Below, piece after piece: positions 1 to 6,418 of a stretch of DNA of 11,649 nucleotides. The DNA is from LMUY01 sp964657445. Lineage in GTDB: Bacteria; Pseudomonadota; Alphaproteobacteria; Acetobacterales; Acetobacteraceae. The notes under the pieces are model-generated. The model did not search any database. It was given only the letters and a program-made list of their open reading frames with translations, and was not told where the DNA came from. The stretch spans positions 1 through 11,649 of the forward strand of contig CAZZVB010000146.1 of assembly GCA_964657445.1 (NCBI GenBank), given 5' to 3'. The position numbers and the translations under genes were made by a program. Position 1 is the first letter of the stretch; each line of letters begins with the position of its first letter.

Positions 1-1
1 C

Positions 2-697
2 AACAGCGTTGCGTGCTGCGCCATCGTGGACGCGGTGCTGGCGGGGGAGACGCCGGGCGTCCCTCGCATCCAACCGCTGAGCGGCGTGCGGCTGGCGCTG
101 CCCGACAGTATCGTGACGGACGGGATGGACGCCCCAACCGCCGCCGCGTTCGACCGTGCGCTGACGACGCTCTCGCAGGCAGGCGCGGTGATCGAGACCG
201 TGCATTTCGCAGCACTCGGCCGGATCGGCGCTGCTACGGCCCGCGCCAGCATCGCGGCCTGCGAGGCCTATGCGTGGCACCGCCCCGTGCTGGCAGACGG
301 CGCGAACCGCTACGACCCGCGGGTGCGGGCCCGCATTGAGGGCGGCAGCACGGCCTCCGCCGCAGACTACCTGGACTCGATGGCCGCGCGCCGCTCGATC
401 GGTGCCGAGATGGCGGACGCGACCGCGGCCTATGATGCGGTCATCATGCCGAGCGTGCCGGCCGTTCCCGCGCCGATCGCCGAGCTTGAGGCGGATGACG
501 CGGCCTATCTGCGGGTCAACGCGCTGATGTTGCGCAACACGGCGATCGGCAACTTCCTCGACCGTTGCGCTATCAGCCTGCCCTGCCATCGAGCAGGTGA
601 GCCGCCGGCGGGGGTGATGCTGATGGGTCAGGCGATGGCGGATACCGCCCTGTTCGCGCTGGCTGCCGGGGTCGAGAAAGCGCTCGCCAACCGATAA
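2..697 (+). CDS. Amidase-signature family enzyme, C-terminal part (5' end outside window)
   Basis: The frame is open from the left edge to a TAA at 695-697 and gives 231 residues. The visible start, NSVACCAIVDAVLAGE, matches the segment that follows the catalytic Ser-cisSer-Lys region in amidase-signature hydrolases (GatA, AtzF and generic amidases). The C-terminal stretch with GNFLDRCAISLPC, then PPAGVMLMGQ and a final helix, is the usual end of the fold. The catalytic triad itself lies upstream and cannot be checked. Members hydrolyse amide bonds of small compounds such as allophanate, malonamate or aryl amides, or act in Glu-tRNA amidation. The low conservation here fits a stand-alone catabolic amidase better than GatA. 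It converges on the minus-strand genes that follow. Family assignment is firm; the substrate is unknown. Confidence 0.85.
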   Translation, partial: NSVACCAIVDAVLAGETPGVPRIQPLSGVRLALPDSIVTDGMDAPTAAAFDRALTTLSQAGAVIETVHFAALGRIGAATARASIAACEAYAWHRPVLADGANRYDPRVRARIEGGSTASAADYLDSMAARRSIGAEMADATAAYDAVIMPSVPAVPAPIAELEADDAAYLRVNALMLRNTAIGNFLDRCAISLPCHRAGEPPAGVMLMGQAMADTALFALAAGVEKALANR

Positions 698-885
698 AGC
701 TCGCCTCCCTCAGCGGGAGAGGAAGAAGCTCCCCGGACTTAGCGCGCGGCCATCGTGCTCGCCTGCGCGTTCAGCACCAACCGGCCGTCGTTATGGGCAA
801 GTTGGCTCAGCGGGACGGTTTAGACATGATTGCCTGGTAACCGTTGCCGGTGCCATGACGGTCATGCCGTATTCAACATGAGTGG
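698..885. other. Intergenic region between convergent genes, with a 13-bp palindrome
   Basis: These 188 bases separate the amidase stop from the stop of the 95-aa minus-strand gene. Two small inverted repeats are visible: CTCCC/GGGAG with a 5-base loop just after the amidase stop, and a perfect palindrome CATGAC-G-GTCATG at 854-866. Neither has a T-run, so neither is a convincing intrinsic terminator. No good coding frame was seen. Confidence 0.4.
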
Positions 886-1173
886 CTACGTGGCCGCTAA
901 GCTCGCCGCGATCGCATCCCACTCGTCGTCTAACGAAACCTGGGCGATCGGCTGCCCGGCGCGGCGATACCAATAGGCGGCGTTCGCGTCGTCGCCCTCC
1001 ACGCGGTGGAGATGGGCGTGGACCCAGTCAGCCGCTGGATCACCTTCGTGGTCTTGCGACAATGCGTGGGCTTTGTCCCACTCTCCCTTCGCTGCCCACC
1101 ATAGTGCCTGTTGCGCCGGGCTGGCCTCCGAAGGGGGGCTCGTGCCCGCGAGGCTGTTGCGGAACGTTGGCAT
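886..1173 (-). CDS. Conserved protein of unknown function, 95 aa
   Basis: The product is a 95-residue soluble protein beginning MPTFRNSLAGTSPP. It has the conserved-looking core ALWWAAKGEWDKAHAL, then WVHAHLHRVEGD, then NAAYWYRRAG, and ends in a short acidic helix (DDEWDAIAA). The W-x-A-H and A-x-Y-W-Y-R-R-A-G elements look like one degenerate TPR-type helical hairpin. I recall similar small hypothetical proteins in alphaproteobacteria, but no function is known to me. The ATG at 1173 is chosen over a longer frame reaching 1233 because a GGAG-like RBS overlaps the ltnD-like stop 8 bases upstream and the N-terminal extension overlaps that gene. The gap to the upstream dehydrogenase is 5 bases, so the two are probably co-transcribed. 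Confidence 0.8.
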   Translation of the reverse strand: MPTFRNSLAGTSPPSEASPAQQALWWAAKGEWDKAHALSQDHEGDPAADWVHAHLHRVEGDDANAAYWYRRAGQPIAQVSLDDEWDAIAASLAAT

Positions 1174-1178
1174 GGGCC

Positions 1179-2081
1179 TCACTCCAAGTCCGAGGCGGAT
1201 TTCGGCAGGTCGATCCCCGTCAGCGCCTCCCACACGCGAATGACGAACGCGTCGTCACGGCCGCCATGCCCCGCGGCGGCGGCGGCCAGGAAGAGCTGGT
1301 GTGCCGCGGACGCCATCGGCAGCGGAAAGGTCAGCGCCCGCGCCTGGTCGAGCACGATGCCCAAATCCTTGACAAAAATGTTGACCGCGGACAGCGGCGT
1401 GTCGTCGCCCGCCAGCACGTGCGGCATGCGGTTCTGCCACATCCAGGAACTGCCGGCCGAATTGCTGATCACGTCGAACAGTGTCTGCGGATCCGCCCCG
1501 GCCCGAATGCCGAGCGCCATGGCTTCCGCGGCCGTCGCGATGTGCACACCCGCCAGCAACTGATTTACCATCTTGACGGTGCTGCCGACGCCGGGCGCGT
1601 CGCCAAGACGCCACACCTTGGCAGCCACGGCGTCCAGCACAGGCTGAGCCGCGGCGAACGCGGCTTCCGACCCGGCGGCCATGACGGACATGCGGCCCTC
1701 GCGCGCGGCAACGGCGCCACCCGACACGGGCGCGTCCAGATACAGTCGCCCGGTCGCTTCCACCCGTTCGGCAAACTTTCGCGCAACCTCCGGCGCGAGG
1801 GTGACGCAGCACAGCACGACAGCGCCGGGGGCGAGAACATCCAGGCAGCCCGACGGGCCGAACATCACGGCTTCGGCCTGCGCCGCGTTGACGACGAACA
1901 CCACGGCGGCATCACACGATCCCAATTCGGCCGGGGTCGCAACGCAACGGCCGCCGGCCCCTTCCAGCTCCGGCCAGACATGCGCCCGCGTTTCGCAGCC
2001 GATGACCTCGAGGCCCACCCGGCAGAGGCTGAGCGCCGCCCCCATCCCCATCGAGCCAAGACCGATCAAGCCGACTTTCAT
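1179..2081 (-). CDS. ltnD: L-threonate dehydrogenase-like NAD(P)-dependent beta-hydroxyacid dehydrogenase
   Basis: The 300-aa product belongs to the 3-hydroxyisobutyrate dehydrogenase family. The Rossmann motif GLIGLGSMGMG is at residues 4-14, the substrate-binding DAPVSGG at 116-122, the catalytic Lys170 in GSTVKMVNQLLAG, and a second conserved Lys238 in IFVKDLG. The block from VNQLLAGVHIA through SSWMWQNR, and the C-terminal LPMASAAHQLF with AAGHGG, resemble LtnD. That enzyme oxidises L-threonate to 2-oxo-tetronate in the cytoplasm before isomerisation, kinase and aldolase steps (LtnD/OtnI/OtnK/OtnC). Those partners are not in this window, so the substrate is inferred from similarity only; a tartronate-semialdehyde or hydroxyisobutyrate enzyme remains possible. 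The ATG at 2081 is preferred over the GTG at 2096 because AAGGA lies 7 bases upstream of it. Confidence 0.82.
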   Translation of the reverse strand: MKVGLIGLGSMGMGAALSLCRVGLEVIGCETRAHVWPELEGAGGRCVATPAELGSCDAAVVFVVNAAQAEAVMFGPSGCLDVLAPGAVVLCCVTLAPEVARKFAERVEATGRLYLDAPVSGGAVAAREGRMSVMAAGSEAAFAAAQPVLDAVAAKVWRLGDAPGVGSTVKMVNQLLAGVHIATAAEAMALGIRAGADPQTLFDVISNSAGSSWMWQNRMPHVLAGDDTPLSAVNIFVKDLGIVLDQARALTFPLPMASAAHQLFLAAAAAGHGGRDDAFVIRVWEALTGIDLPKSASDLE

Positions 2082-2102
2082 CGTCACGTCCTTCACATGC
2101 GA

Positions 2103-2132
2103 ACGGGGGGCAGGATCGCTCCCACCCCCCGT
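2103..2132 (-). repeat. Perfect 8-bp GC-rich inverted repeat upstream of the ltnD-like gene
   Basis: ACGGGGGG at 2103-2110 pairs with CCCCCCGT at 2125-2132 around a 14-base loop that can itself form GGA/TCC. It lies in the 77-bp gap between the DUF4142 stop and the ltnD-like start. There is no T-run after the stem on the minus strand, so it is a weak terminator candidate at best. A leader hairpin about 20 bases ahead of the ltnD-like start codon is the alternative. Confidence 0.4.
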
Positions 2133-2158
2133 CCATGCAAATCGTCTTGGGCCGTCGG

Positions 2159-2701
2159 TTAGGCGCGCGCGCCGGACAAGCGGCGAGCCATAGCGAGGTG
2201 CTGCTGGATCGTCGGCAGCGTGCTGGTGGCGAACTGCTTGAGATCCGCATCCTGGCCGTTGGCGATCTCGTCCTGGAACGCCTTCACGGCGGCCTGGTGC
2301 GACATGACTTGCTGGCGCAGATAGTCGCGGTCGAAGGCGCGCGGGCTATCGGCATTCAGCTTGGTCATGGCGTCCGTCACCATCTGCGGCGGCGTCGCAT
2401 CGGGCGTGACACCCTTGGTCTGGGCAATCTGCATCAACTGCTGCGTCGTCTGCGTGTGCGCCGTCACCATGTCGGTCGCAAACTTCTTCACACGCGGGCT
2501 ATGCCCCTTGGTCTGGGCAAGCTGCCCGGCCTGGACCTCACCAGCGTCGCTGGCAGCCGCGGTGTTGATGAACATCTGGTCGGCCGCGGCCAGCGGCGGC
2601 GGTGCGGGCGGGGCGGCAGCGACAGGCGGCGTGTTGCTGCTGCAAGCGGCGACGGGCAGCATGGCGGCTAAGAAAACCCAGCGTGCGGTACGGATGGACA
2701 A
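2159..2701 (-). CDS. DUF4142 family lipoprotein
   Basis: The 180-aa product starts MSIRTARWVFLAAMLPVAAC, a lipoprotein signal peptide with the lipobox ending at Cys20. An Ala/Pro-rich linker (22-40) follows, and then a helical domain (40-175). Elements such as MFINTAAASDAGEVQAGQLA, VKKFATDMVTAH, and the repeated pattern of residues around DYLRQQVMSHQAAVKAFQ and LPTIQQHLAMA identify DUF4142, a ferritin-like four-helix family of the proteobacterial envelope with no settled role. The start is TTG at 2701, because GAGGAG lies exactly 7 bases upstream and the lipoprotein signal begins there. A longer frame to 2758 would bury the signal. It stands apart from its neighbours by about 70 bases on each side. 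Confidence 0.85.
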   Translation of the reverse strand: MSIRTARWVFLAAMLPVAACSSNTPPVAAAPPAPPPLAAADQMFINTAAASDAGEVQAGQLAQTKGHSPRVKKFATDMVTAHTQTTQQLMQIAQTKGVTPDATPPQMVTDAMTKLNADSPRAFDRDYLRQQVMSHQAAVKAFQDEIANGQDADLKQFATSTLPTIQQHLAMARRLSGARA

Positions 2702-2705
2702 TGGC

Positions 2706-2728
2706 GTGCTCCTCAAAAGCCTGAGCAC
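2706..2728 (-). promoter_or_regulatory. Possible RBS-sequestering hairpin ahead of the DUF4142 gene
   Basis: On the minus strand GTGCTC (2728-2723) pairs perfectly with GAGCAC (2711-2706) across an 11-base loop. The GAGGAG ribosome binding site (2714-2709) lies half in the loop and half in the 3' arm. A second small stem-loop, CGCTG-AAA-CAGCG at 2735-2747, sits just upstream. Such a structure could limit translation of the TTG-initiated gene. No experimental or family support is known to me. Confidence 0.4.
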
Positions 2729-2771
2729 ACCCAACGCTGTTTCAGCGCAATCGTTCACGCGGCTGGGCTGT

Positions 2772-3725
2772 TCAGCGGGCTTTGCGGAAACGCTCCACCG
2801 CAGCGACCAAGGAACGCCTTATCCCGGGTTCCAGGGCGGAGTGCCCCGCGTCCGGGATGATGGTGAGCCGCGCCGCCGGCCAGGCGGCGGCTAGCTCGAA
2901 CGCGGTGCGTGGCGGGCAAACCATATCGTAGCGCCCCTGCACAATCTCGGCCGGCAAGTGGCCGATCTTTTCCATGTGCCCCAGCAGTCCTTCTGCCGGC
3001 AGGAACAGGTCATGCGCGAAATAATGCGCCTCGATTCGCGCCAGGCCGAGCGCGGTGCGGTCCTGCGCGAAGGATGCCACAGTATCCGGGCTGGGCAGCA
3101 GGGTCGAACATGAGCCTTCATAGACCGACCAGGCACGCGCGGCGGACATGTGGATCGCCGGGTCGGGATGGTTCAGCCGGCGCAAATAGGCGCCCAGTAT
3201 GTCGCTGCGCTCGTTTTCCGGCAGGTAGGAGACGAACTGCGCGTGCGCATCAGGGAAGATCGCCGCCAGGCCGTGCAGGAACCAGTCCACCTCGACCCGG
3301 CGGCCGAGGAACACGCCGCGCAGCACCAACCCGGCCACGCGGTCCGGATGGGCCTGTGCATAGGCGAGGGCCAGGGTCGAACCCCAGGAGCCGCCGAACA
3401 GCAGCCATTGCTCCAGCCCCAAATGACGGCGGAGTTGCTCGATATCCTTCACCAGATCGGGAGTCGTGTTCGCCATCAACCCGCCGAGCGGGCGGGACCG
3501 GCCAGCGCCGCGCTGGTCGAAGATCACCACGCGCCAGAAGGCCGGGTCGAAGAAGCGGCGGTGCACGGCCCCGGCCCCGGCCCCGGGGCCGCCATGCAGG
3601 AACAGCACCGGCTGGCCTCGCGGATGGCCCACCTGCTCCCAATACATGACGTGGCCGCCTGAGACGGGCATGTAGCCCGTCTCGAACGGCCCGATTTCCG
3701 GGAAAAGGTCTCCACCGCGAGGCAT
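2772..3725 (-). CDS. pip: Prolyl iminopeptidase (alpha/beta hydrolase, S33 family)
   Basis: The 317-aa product removes N-terminal proline from peptides in the cytoplasm. It shows the family layout: LFPEIGPFETGY at the N-terminus, the oxyanion loop HGGPGAGAG (44-52), FDQRGAGRS (69-77), nucleophile Ser113 in GGSWGS, acid Asp267 in GRYDMVCPP, and His295 in AGHSALEP. The cap region carries AWSVYEGS and conserved acidic positions typical of S33 enzymes. The length is normal for the family. The ATG at 3725 gives the usual N-terminus; a TTG at 3764 in frame would add 13 residues. Neither start has a clear RBS. The gene is divergent from the DUF423 gene with about 60 bases between starts. A (GGCCCC)x3 repeat at 3567-3584 encodes the Gly/Ala part of the oxyanion loop. 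Confidence 0.93.
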   Translation of the reverse strand: MPRGGDLFPEIGPFETGYMPVSGGHVMYWEQVGHPRGQPVLFLHGGPGAGAGAVHRRFFDPAFWRVVIFDQRGAGRSRPLGGLMANTTPDLVKDIEQLRRHLGLEQWLLFGGSWGSTLALAYAQAHPDRVAGLVLRGVFLGRRVEVDWFLHGLAAIFPDAHAQFVSYLPENERSDILGAYLRRLNHPDPAIHMSAARAWSVYEGSCSTLLPSPDTVASFAQDRTALGLARIEAHYFAHDLFLPAEGLLGHMEKIGHLPAEIVQGRYDMVCPPRTAFELAAAWPAARLTIIPDAGHSALEPGIRRSLVAAVERFRKAR

Positions 3726-3785
3726 GTTGGCCAACGTATCGCGCCAAAATGCGATGCGGGACAACGACGAAAAAAGGAAGTGGCA

Positions 3786-4151
3786 GTGTTTCGTCTATGG
3801 ATCGGTTTAGGCGGCCTGTTCGGCGCGGGCGCAGTGGCGATGGCGGCGGCTGCGGCCCATGCCCTCGCGGGCTTGTCCCCCTCCGCGCTGCACGTGGTGG
3901 AGAGCGGCGTGCAGATGCAGGGCTGGCATTCGCTGGCGCTGGTCGGCTGTGGCGTCTGGGCCCAGCGCCGCGGCGGACTCGCGCACTGGGCCGGCGCTGC
4001 GTTCACGCTCGGCACCGTCCTGTTCTGCGCCGCAGTGTATTCGTTCGGACTGGCGGGGGTGTCGCTGAACGCTGTCGCACCCACCGGCGGATTTCTGTTG
4101 ATGGCCGGCTGGCTGCTGCTTGCCGCCTCCGCCCTTCGCAGCGGCGCATGA
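3786..4151 (+). CDS. DUF423 (YgdD-like) small integral membrane protein
   Basis: The 121-aa product has about four hydrophobic helices: residues 3-29, 46-60, 66-92 and 98-116. The DUF423 hallmarks are visible: GLGGLFGAGAVAMAAAAAHAL at the N-terminus, the conserved motif around VESGVQMQGWHSLAL (38-52), and PTGGFLLMAGWLLLA (99-113). It should sit in the inner membrane; its role is unknown. The GTG at 3786 is chosen because AAGGAA ends 6 bases upstream; the GTG at 3780 would abut that RBS directly. The stop overlaps the start of the next gene in ATGA, so the two are translationally coupled. E. coli ygdD is likewise next to rlmM. Confidence 0.88.
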   Translation: MFRLWIGLGGLFGAGAVAMAAAAAHALAGLSPSALHVVESGVQMQGWHSLALVGCGVWAQRRGGLAHWAGAAFTLGTVLFCAAVYSFGLAGVSLNAVAPTGGFLLMAGWLLLAASALRSGA

Positions 4152-5053
4152 TCGCGAGCGCCTATCTTGCGGCGGATGGGTTCGAGGCGGAGTTGGCCGA
4201 GGAACTGGCCCGGGCCAGTGTCACAGTCAGCGCCTGGCACGGCCGGCTTGCGCTGTCGCCGGACCCGCCGCGGGCGAGCGCCTGGGCGCTGGACGTCTGG
4301 ACCAATCCGGTGGAGTTGCCCGCACCGTCGGTGAAGGCCGCGGCGGATGCGCTGCGGGCGATCCAGCGGAACTGGGCGGGCTACGCAGCCGACCTCCATC
4401 GCCGGTCTGCCCTGATCGCCGAGCGGCTTCCGCCGGTACGCGCCCGCCCCTTGGTCTTTCCGCAACCGCCCCCCGCGTCCCATCTCGGCGCCTGGACGCT
4501 GCTCGCCCCGGACCGGCTACTGGCGAGCCCCGCCAAGACCAGCCCCTTTCCCGGTGGCGAGCCGGTGTTCGTGGAGGACCGCTTAGGGCCGCCCTCCCGT
4601 GCCTACCTCAAGCTTTGGGAAGCCTGCACGCGGCTCGGCGTCTGGCCCGTGCCGGGCGAGACTTGTGTCGATCTCGGCGCATCGCCCGGTGGCTGGACCT
4701 GGGCGATCGCCCGGCTCGGCGCCGAGGTGCTGGCGATCGACCGTTCGCCGCTGGAGCCGGCGATCTCCGCGATGCCCGGCGTCCGTTGGCAGGAAGGCAA
4801 CGCCTTCGCGATAGAGCCCATACCCGCGGATTGGCTGTTCAGCGACGTGATCGCCTACCCGGCTCCGCTGCTCGCCCTTGTGCAACGGTGGATTGCCAGT
4901 GGGATGGTGCGCCGCGTCGTCTGCACGGTGAAACTGCAGGGCGAGACGGACCATGACGCGACCGACGCCTTCGCGGCGATCCCAGGCGGACGCTTGATGC
5001 ACCTGCTGCACAACAAACACGAGCTGACGTTCGTTTGGGCGCTTCCAGGCTAA
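4148..5053 (+). CDS. rlmM: RlmM-like 23S rRNA 2'-O-ribose methyltransferase
   Basis: The 301-aa product has an N-terminal region (1-145) that fits the THUMP-like domain of RlmM in reduced form, then an FtsJ-type Rossmann methyltransferase domain (150-301). The SAM site reads CVDLGASPGGWTWAIARLGA (173-192), followed by the acidic end of beta-2 in AIDRSPL. The K-D-K-E catalytic tetrad of the FtsJ/RrmJ family is present: Lys155 (AYLKLWEA), Asp233 (LFSDVI), Lys262 (CTVKLQG), Glu292 (KHELTFVW). E. coli RlmM modifies C2498 of 23S rRNA and is about 60 residues longer, so the exact target here is inferred. The start overlaps the DUF423 stop (ATGA) with no RBS of its own. The TAA overlaps the stop of the convergent GumC-like gene. 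Confidence 0.85.
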   Translation: MIASAYLAADGFEAELAEELARASVTVSAWHGRLALSPDPPRASAWALDVWTNPVELPAPSVKAAADALRAIQRNWAGYAADLHRRSALIAERLPPVRARPLVFPQPPPASHLGAWTLLAPDRLLASPAKTSPFPGGEPVFVEDRLGPPSRAYLKLWEACTRLGVWPVPGETCVDLGASPGGWTWAIARLGAEVLAIDRSPLEPAISAMPGVRWQEGNAFAIEPIPADWLFSDVIAYPAPLLALVQRWIASGMVRRVVCTVKLQGETDHDATDAFAAIPGGRLMHLLHNKHELTFVWALPG

Positions 5054-6276
5054 ACGGGCATCCCTCGCCGTCCGCCCGCGACATGCAACGGCAGCGCTGA
5101 GTGTGGCGGGAGCAGCACCATTCCCTCGTGAGTCATCGCGCCCAGCTCCGCAAGCTGCCGCGGATGCAGCAGCAAGGCCGGCGCCCGGCGGCGGCGATGC
5201 CAAGGAAGCGCCGCCAACAAGGCCGACAGCACGATCCCAGCACCGGCGATCAGCGCCAGCGTCGTGGCCCTGCCGTCCGGACCGGGGCGAGCCACGGTCG
5301 AAGCCTGCACCAGCATCGGCGGGTCGGGCTGAACCGGGGGCGCCGGCGGCGCAGAGCTGGCGGGCAGGCTCGCCAAGGAACGGTCGATTGTCTCTACCTC
5401 GGTCACAAGCGCACGCTGCCGGTCGGCCAGTTCGGCCTGTTCGGCGCGCAGCCGGTCCCTTTCGGCGGCCAGCATGAGGTCTGCCGGATCATTGGCAGGT
5501 CTCGCAGGCGGCGCATCGACCCGGCGCTGCTCGTCGGCCAGGAACGCGCGCAACGTGCGGATCTGTCCCTCCACCGCAGTCACGGCGGGATAGTCATCCT
5601 GGTATTTCGTCAGCAATTGCAGCCGCGTCAGTTGCAAATCGGCCAGCATCGCCGCGCCTTTGTCCAACGTCTCCCGCCCGGGCCTGCGGTCGGCCGCCAC
5701 GCGGCTCGCGCCCGCCATGTCGCGCGACAGCGACGCCAGCGAGGCAGAAACGGACGCGGCATGCGTCTCCACGGCCGCCTCAGCCTGCATCGCCTGGCTC
5801 CGGCGCGCCAGCAAGGCGGTGCGCGGGTTCTGCGGGATCAGCGTGGCCGCCGCCGGCAAAGCTGGCAGGCTGACCGGCGTGTTCAGTACAGCGTCCACCA
5901 TGGACCGGATGCGTTGCATGGCCGCGTCCTCCTCGCGGTCCCGCACGGTGATGACCAGCGCAGCGCCGCCATCCTCGAGCATCGCGGGCTGGCCGATTGC
6001 GGATTGCAGCCGGAACGCCGCTTCTGCCAGTGCTGCCCGGCCTGTCGCATCCGACCCGCCCTCCGCGAGGACCCGCGCCTGCACGACAGTGTCCGGTGGG
6101 CCGAGTTGCCATACGTAGCCTGCGGCCGCAGCCGTGAGCGCGATGCCGAACGCCGCAGCACCGGCACGCCAGCCCCACGCATTGGGCGGAGTTTCCGGCA
6201 ACGCCATCCGCCAGACTGCGACCGGCGCGTCACGCGGTGGCTCCGGTTCTGCATCGATAAAGCGGTGGACACTCAT
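5050..6276 (-). CDS. GumC/Wzz-like polysaccharide chain-length (co-polymerase) protein without kinase domain
   Basis: The 408-aa product has a short cytoplasmic N-terminus, a first membrane helix at about 37-57, a long periplasmic part (58-337) and a second helix at 338-359 followed by HRRRR. The periplasmic part is rich in heptad-like Ala/Leu/Arg/Glu and is probably coiled coil at about 155-305. It carries LLTKYQDDYPAVTAVEGQIR (221-240), the segment typical of GumC/Wzc proteins (tyr-x-x-D-H/Y-P-x-V). A Pro-rich stretch (308-332) precedes the second helix, as in the polysaccharide co-polymerase family. The 49-residue tail has no Walker motif, so there is no fused BY-kinase. The N-terminal Wzz region is weakly conserved. 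The ATG at 6276 has no clear RBS. It follows the carrier-thioesterase gene by 142 bases. Confidence 0.72.
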   Translation of the reverse strand: MSVHRFIDAEPEPPRDAPVAVWRMALPETPPNAWGWRAGAAAFGIALTAAAAGYVWQLGPPDTVVQARVLAEGGSDATGRAALAEAAFRLQSAIGQPAMLEDGGAALVITVRDREEDAAMQRIRSMVDAVLNTPVSLPALPAAATLIPQNPRTALLARRSQAMQAEAAVETHAASVSASLASLSRDMAGASRVAADRRPGRETLDKGAAMLADLQLTRLQLLTKYQDDYPAVTAVEGQIRTLRAFLADEQRRVDAPPARPANDPADLMLAAERDRLRAEQAELADRQRALVTEVETIDRSLASLPASSAPPAPPVQPDPPMLVQASTVARPGPDGRATTLALIAGAGIVLSALLAALPWHRRRRAPALLLHPRQLAELGAMTHEGMVLLPPHSALPLHVAGGRRGMPV

Positions 6277-6365
6277 GATGGGTGGGTGGATCGCATAGGT
6301 TCCGATACGCCGGCGAGCCGTTACGCTCGTATGAAGCCCTGCCAGCGTAAAGCAAAGCTCAACGC

Positions 6366-6378
6366 CGGGCCTAGCCCG
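6366..6378 (-). terminator. Short GC hairpin between the carrier-thioesterase and GumC-like genes
   Basis: CGGGC at 6366-6370 and GCCCG at 6374-6378 form a 5-bp stem with a CTA loop in the 142-bp gap between the two minus-strand genes. A second inverted repeat, CGAGC/GCTCG at 6314-6329, lies nearer the GumC-like start. There is no true T-run, so termination is only a possibility. The gap shows no convincing promoter. Confidence 0.22.
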
Positions 6379-6418
6379 CGAAGCGTCCTAGAGCGACGTA
6401 CGATACCAGCAGGCAGGA

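Noticed and set aside
854..866. Palindrome CATGAC-G-GTCATG as an operator
   Set aside because: It lies between two convergent gene ends, where no promoter is expected, and has no T-run for termination; left as an unexplained palindrome.
882..2162. 426-codon open frame on the plus strand
   Set aside because: It is antisense to the dehydrogenase and the 95-aa gene, has Arg/His-rich low-quality sequence and no family motif; it is a by-product of high GC.
3567..3584. Three tandem GGCCCC units
   Set aside because: They encode the Gly/Ala part of the conserved oxyanion loop of the peptidase, so codon choice explains them; no sign of phase variation.
2909..3649. 246-codon plus-strand frame
   Set aside because: It is antisense to the prolyl iminopeptidase and has Arg/Pro/Ala-rich composition without motifs.
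3749..4147. N-terminal extension of the RlmM-like gene
   Set aside because: The frame is open upstream, but it runs through the DUF423 gene in another frame and reads as Arg/Gly-rich sequence; the ATG at 4148 begins the conserved protein.
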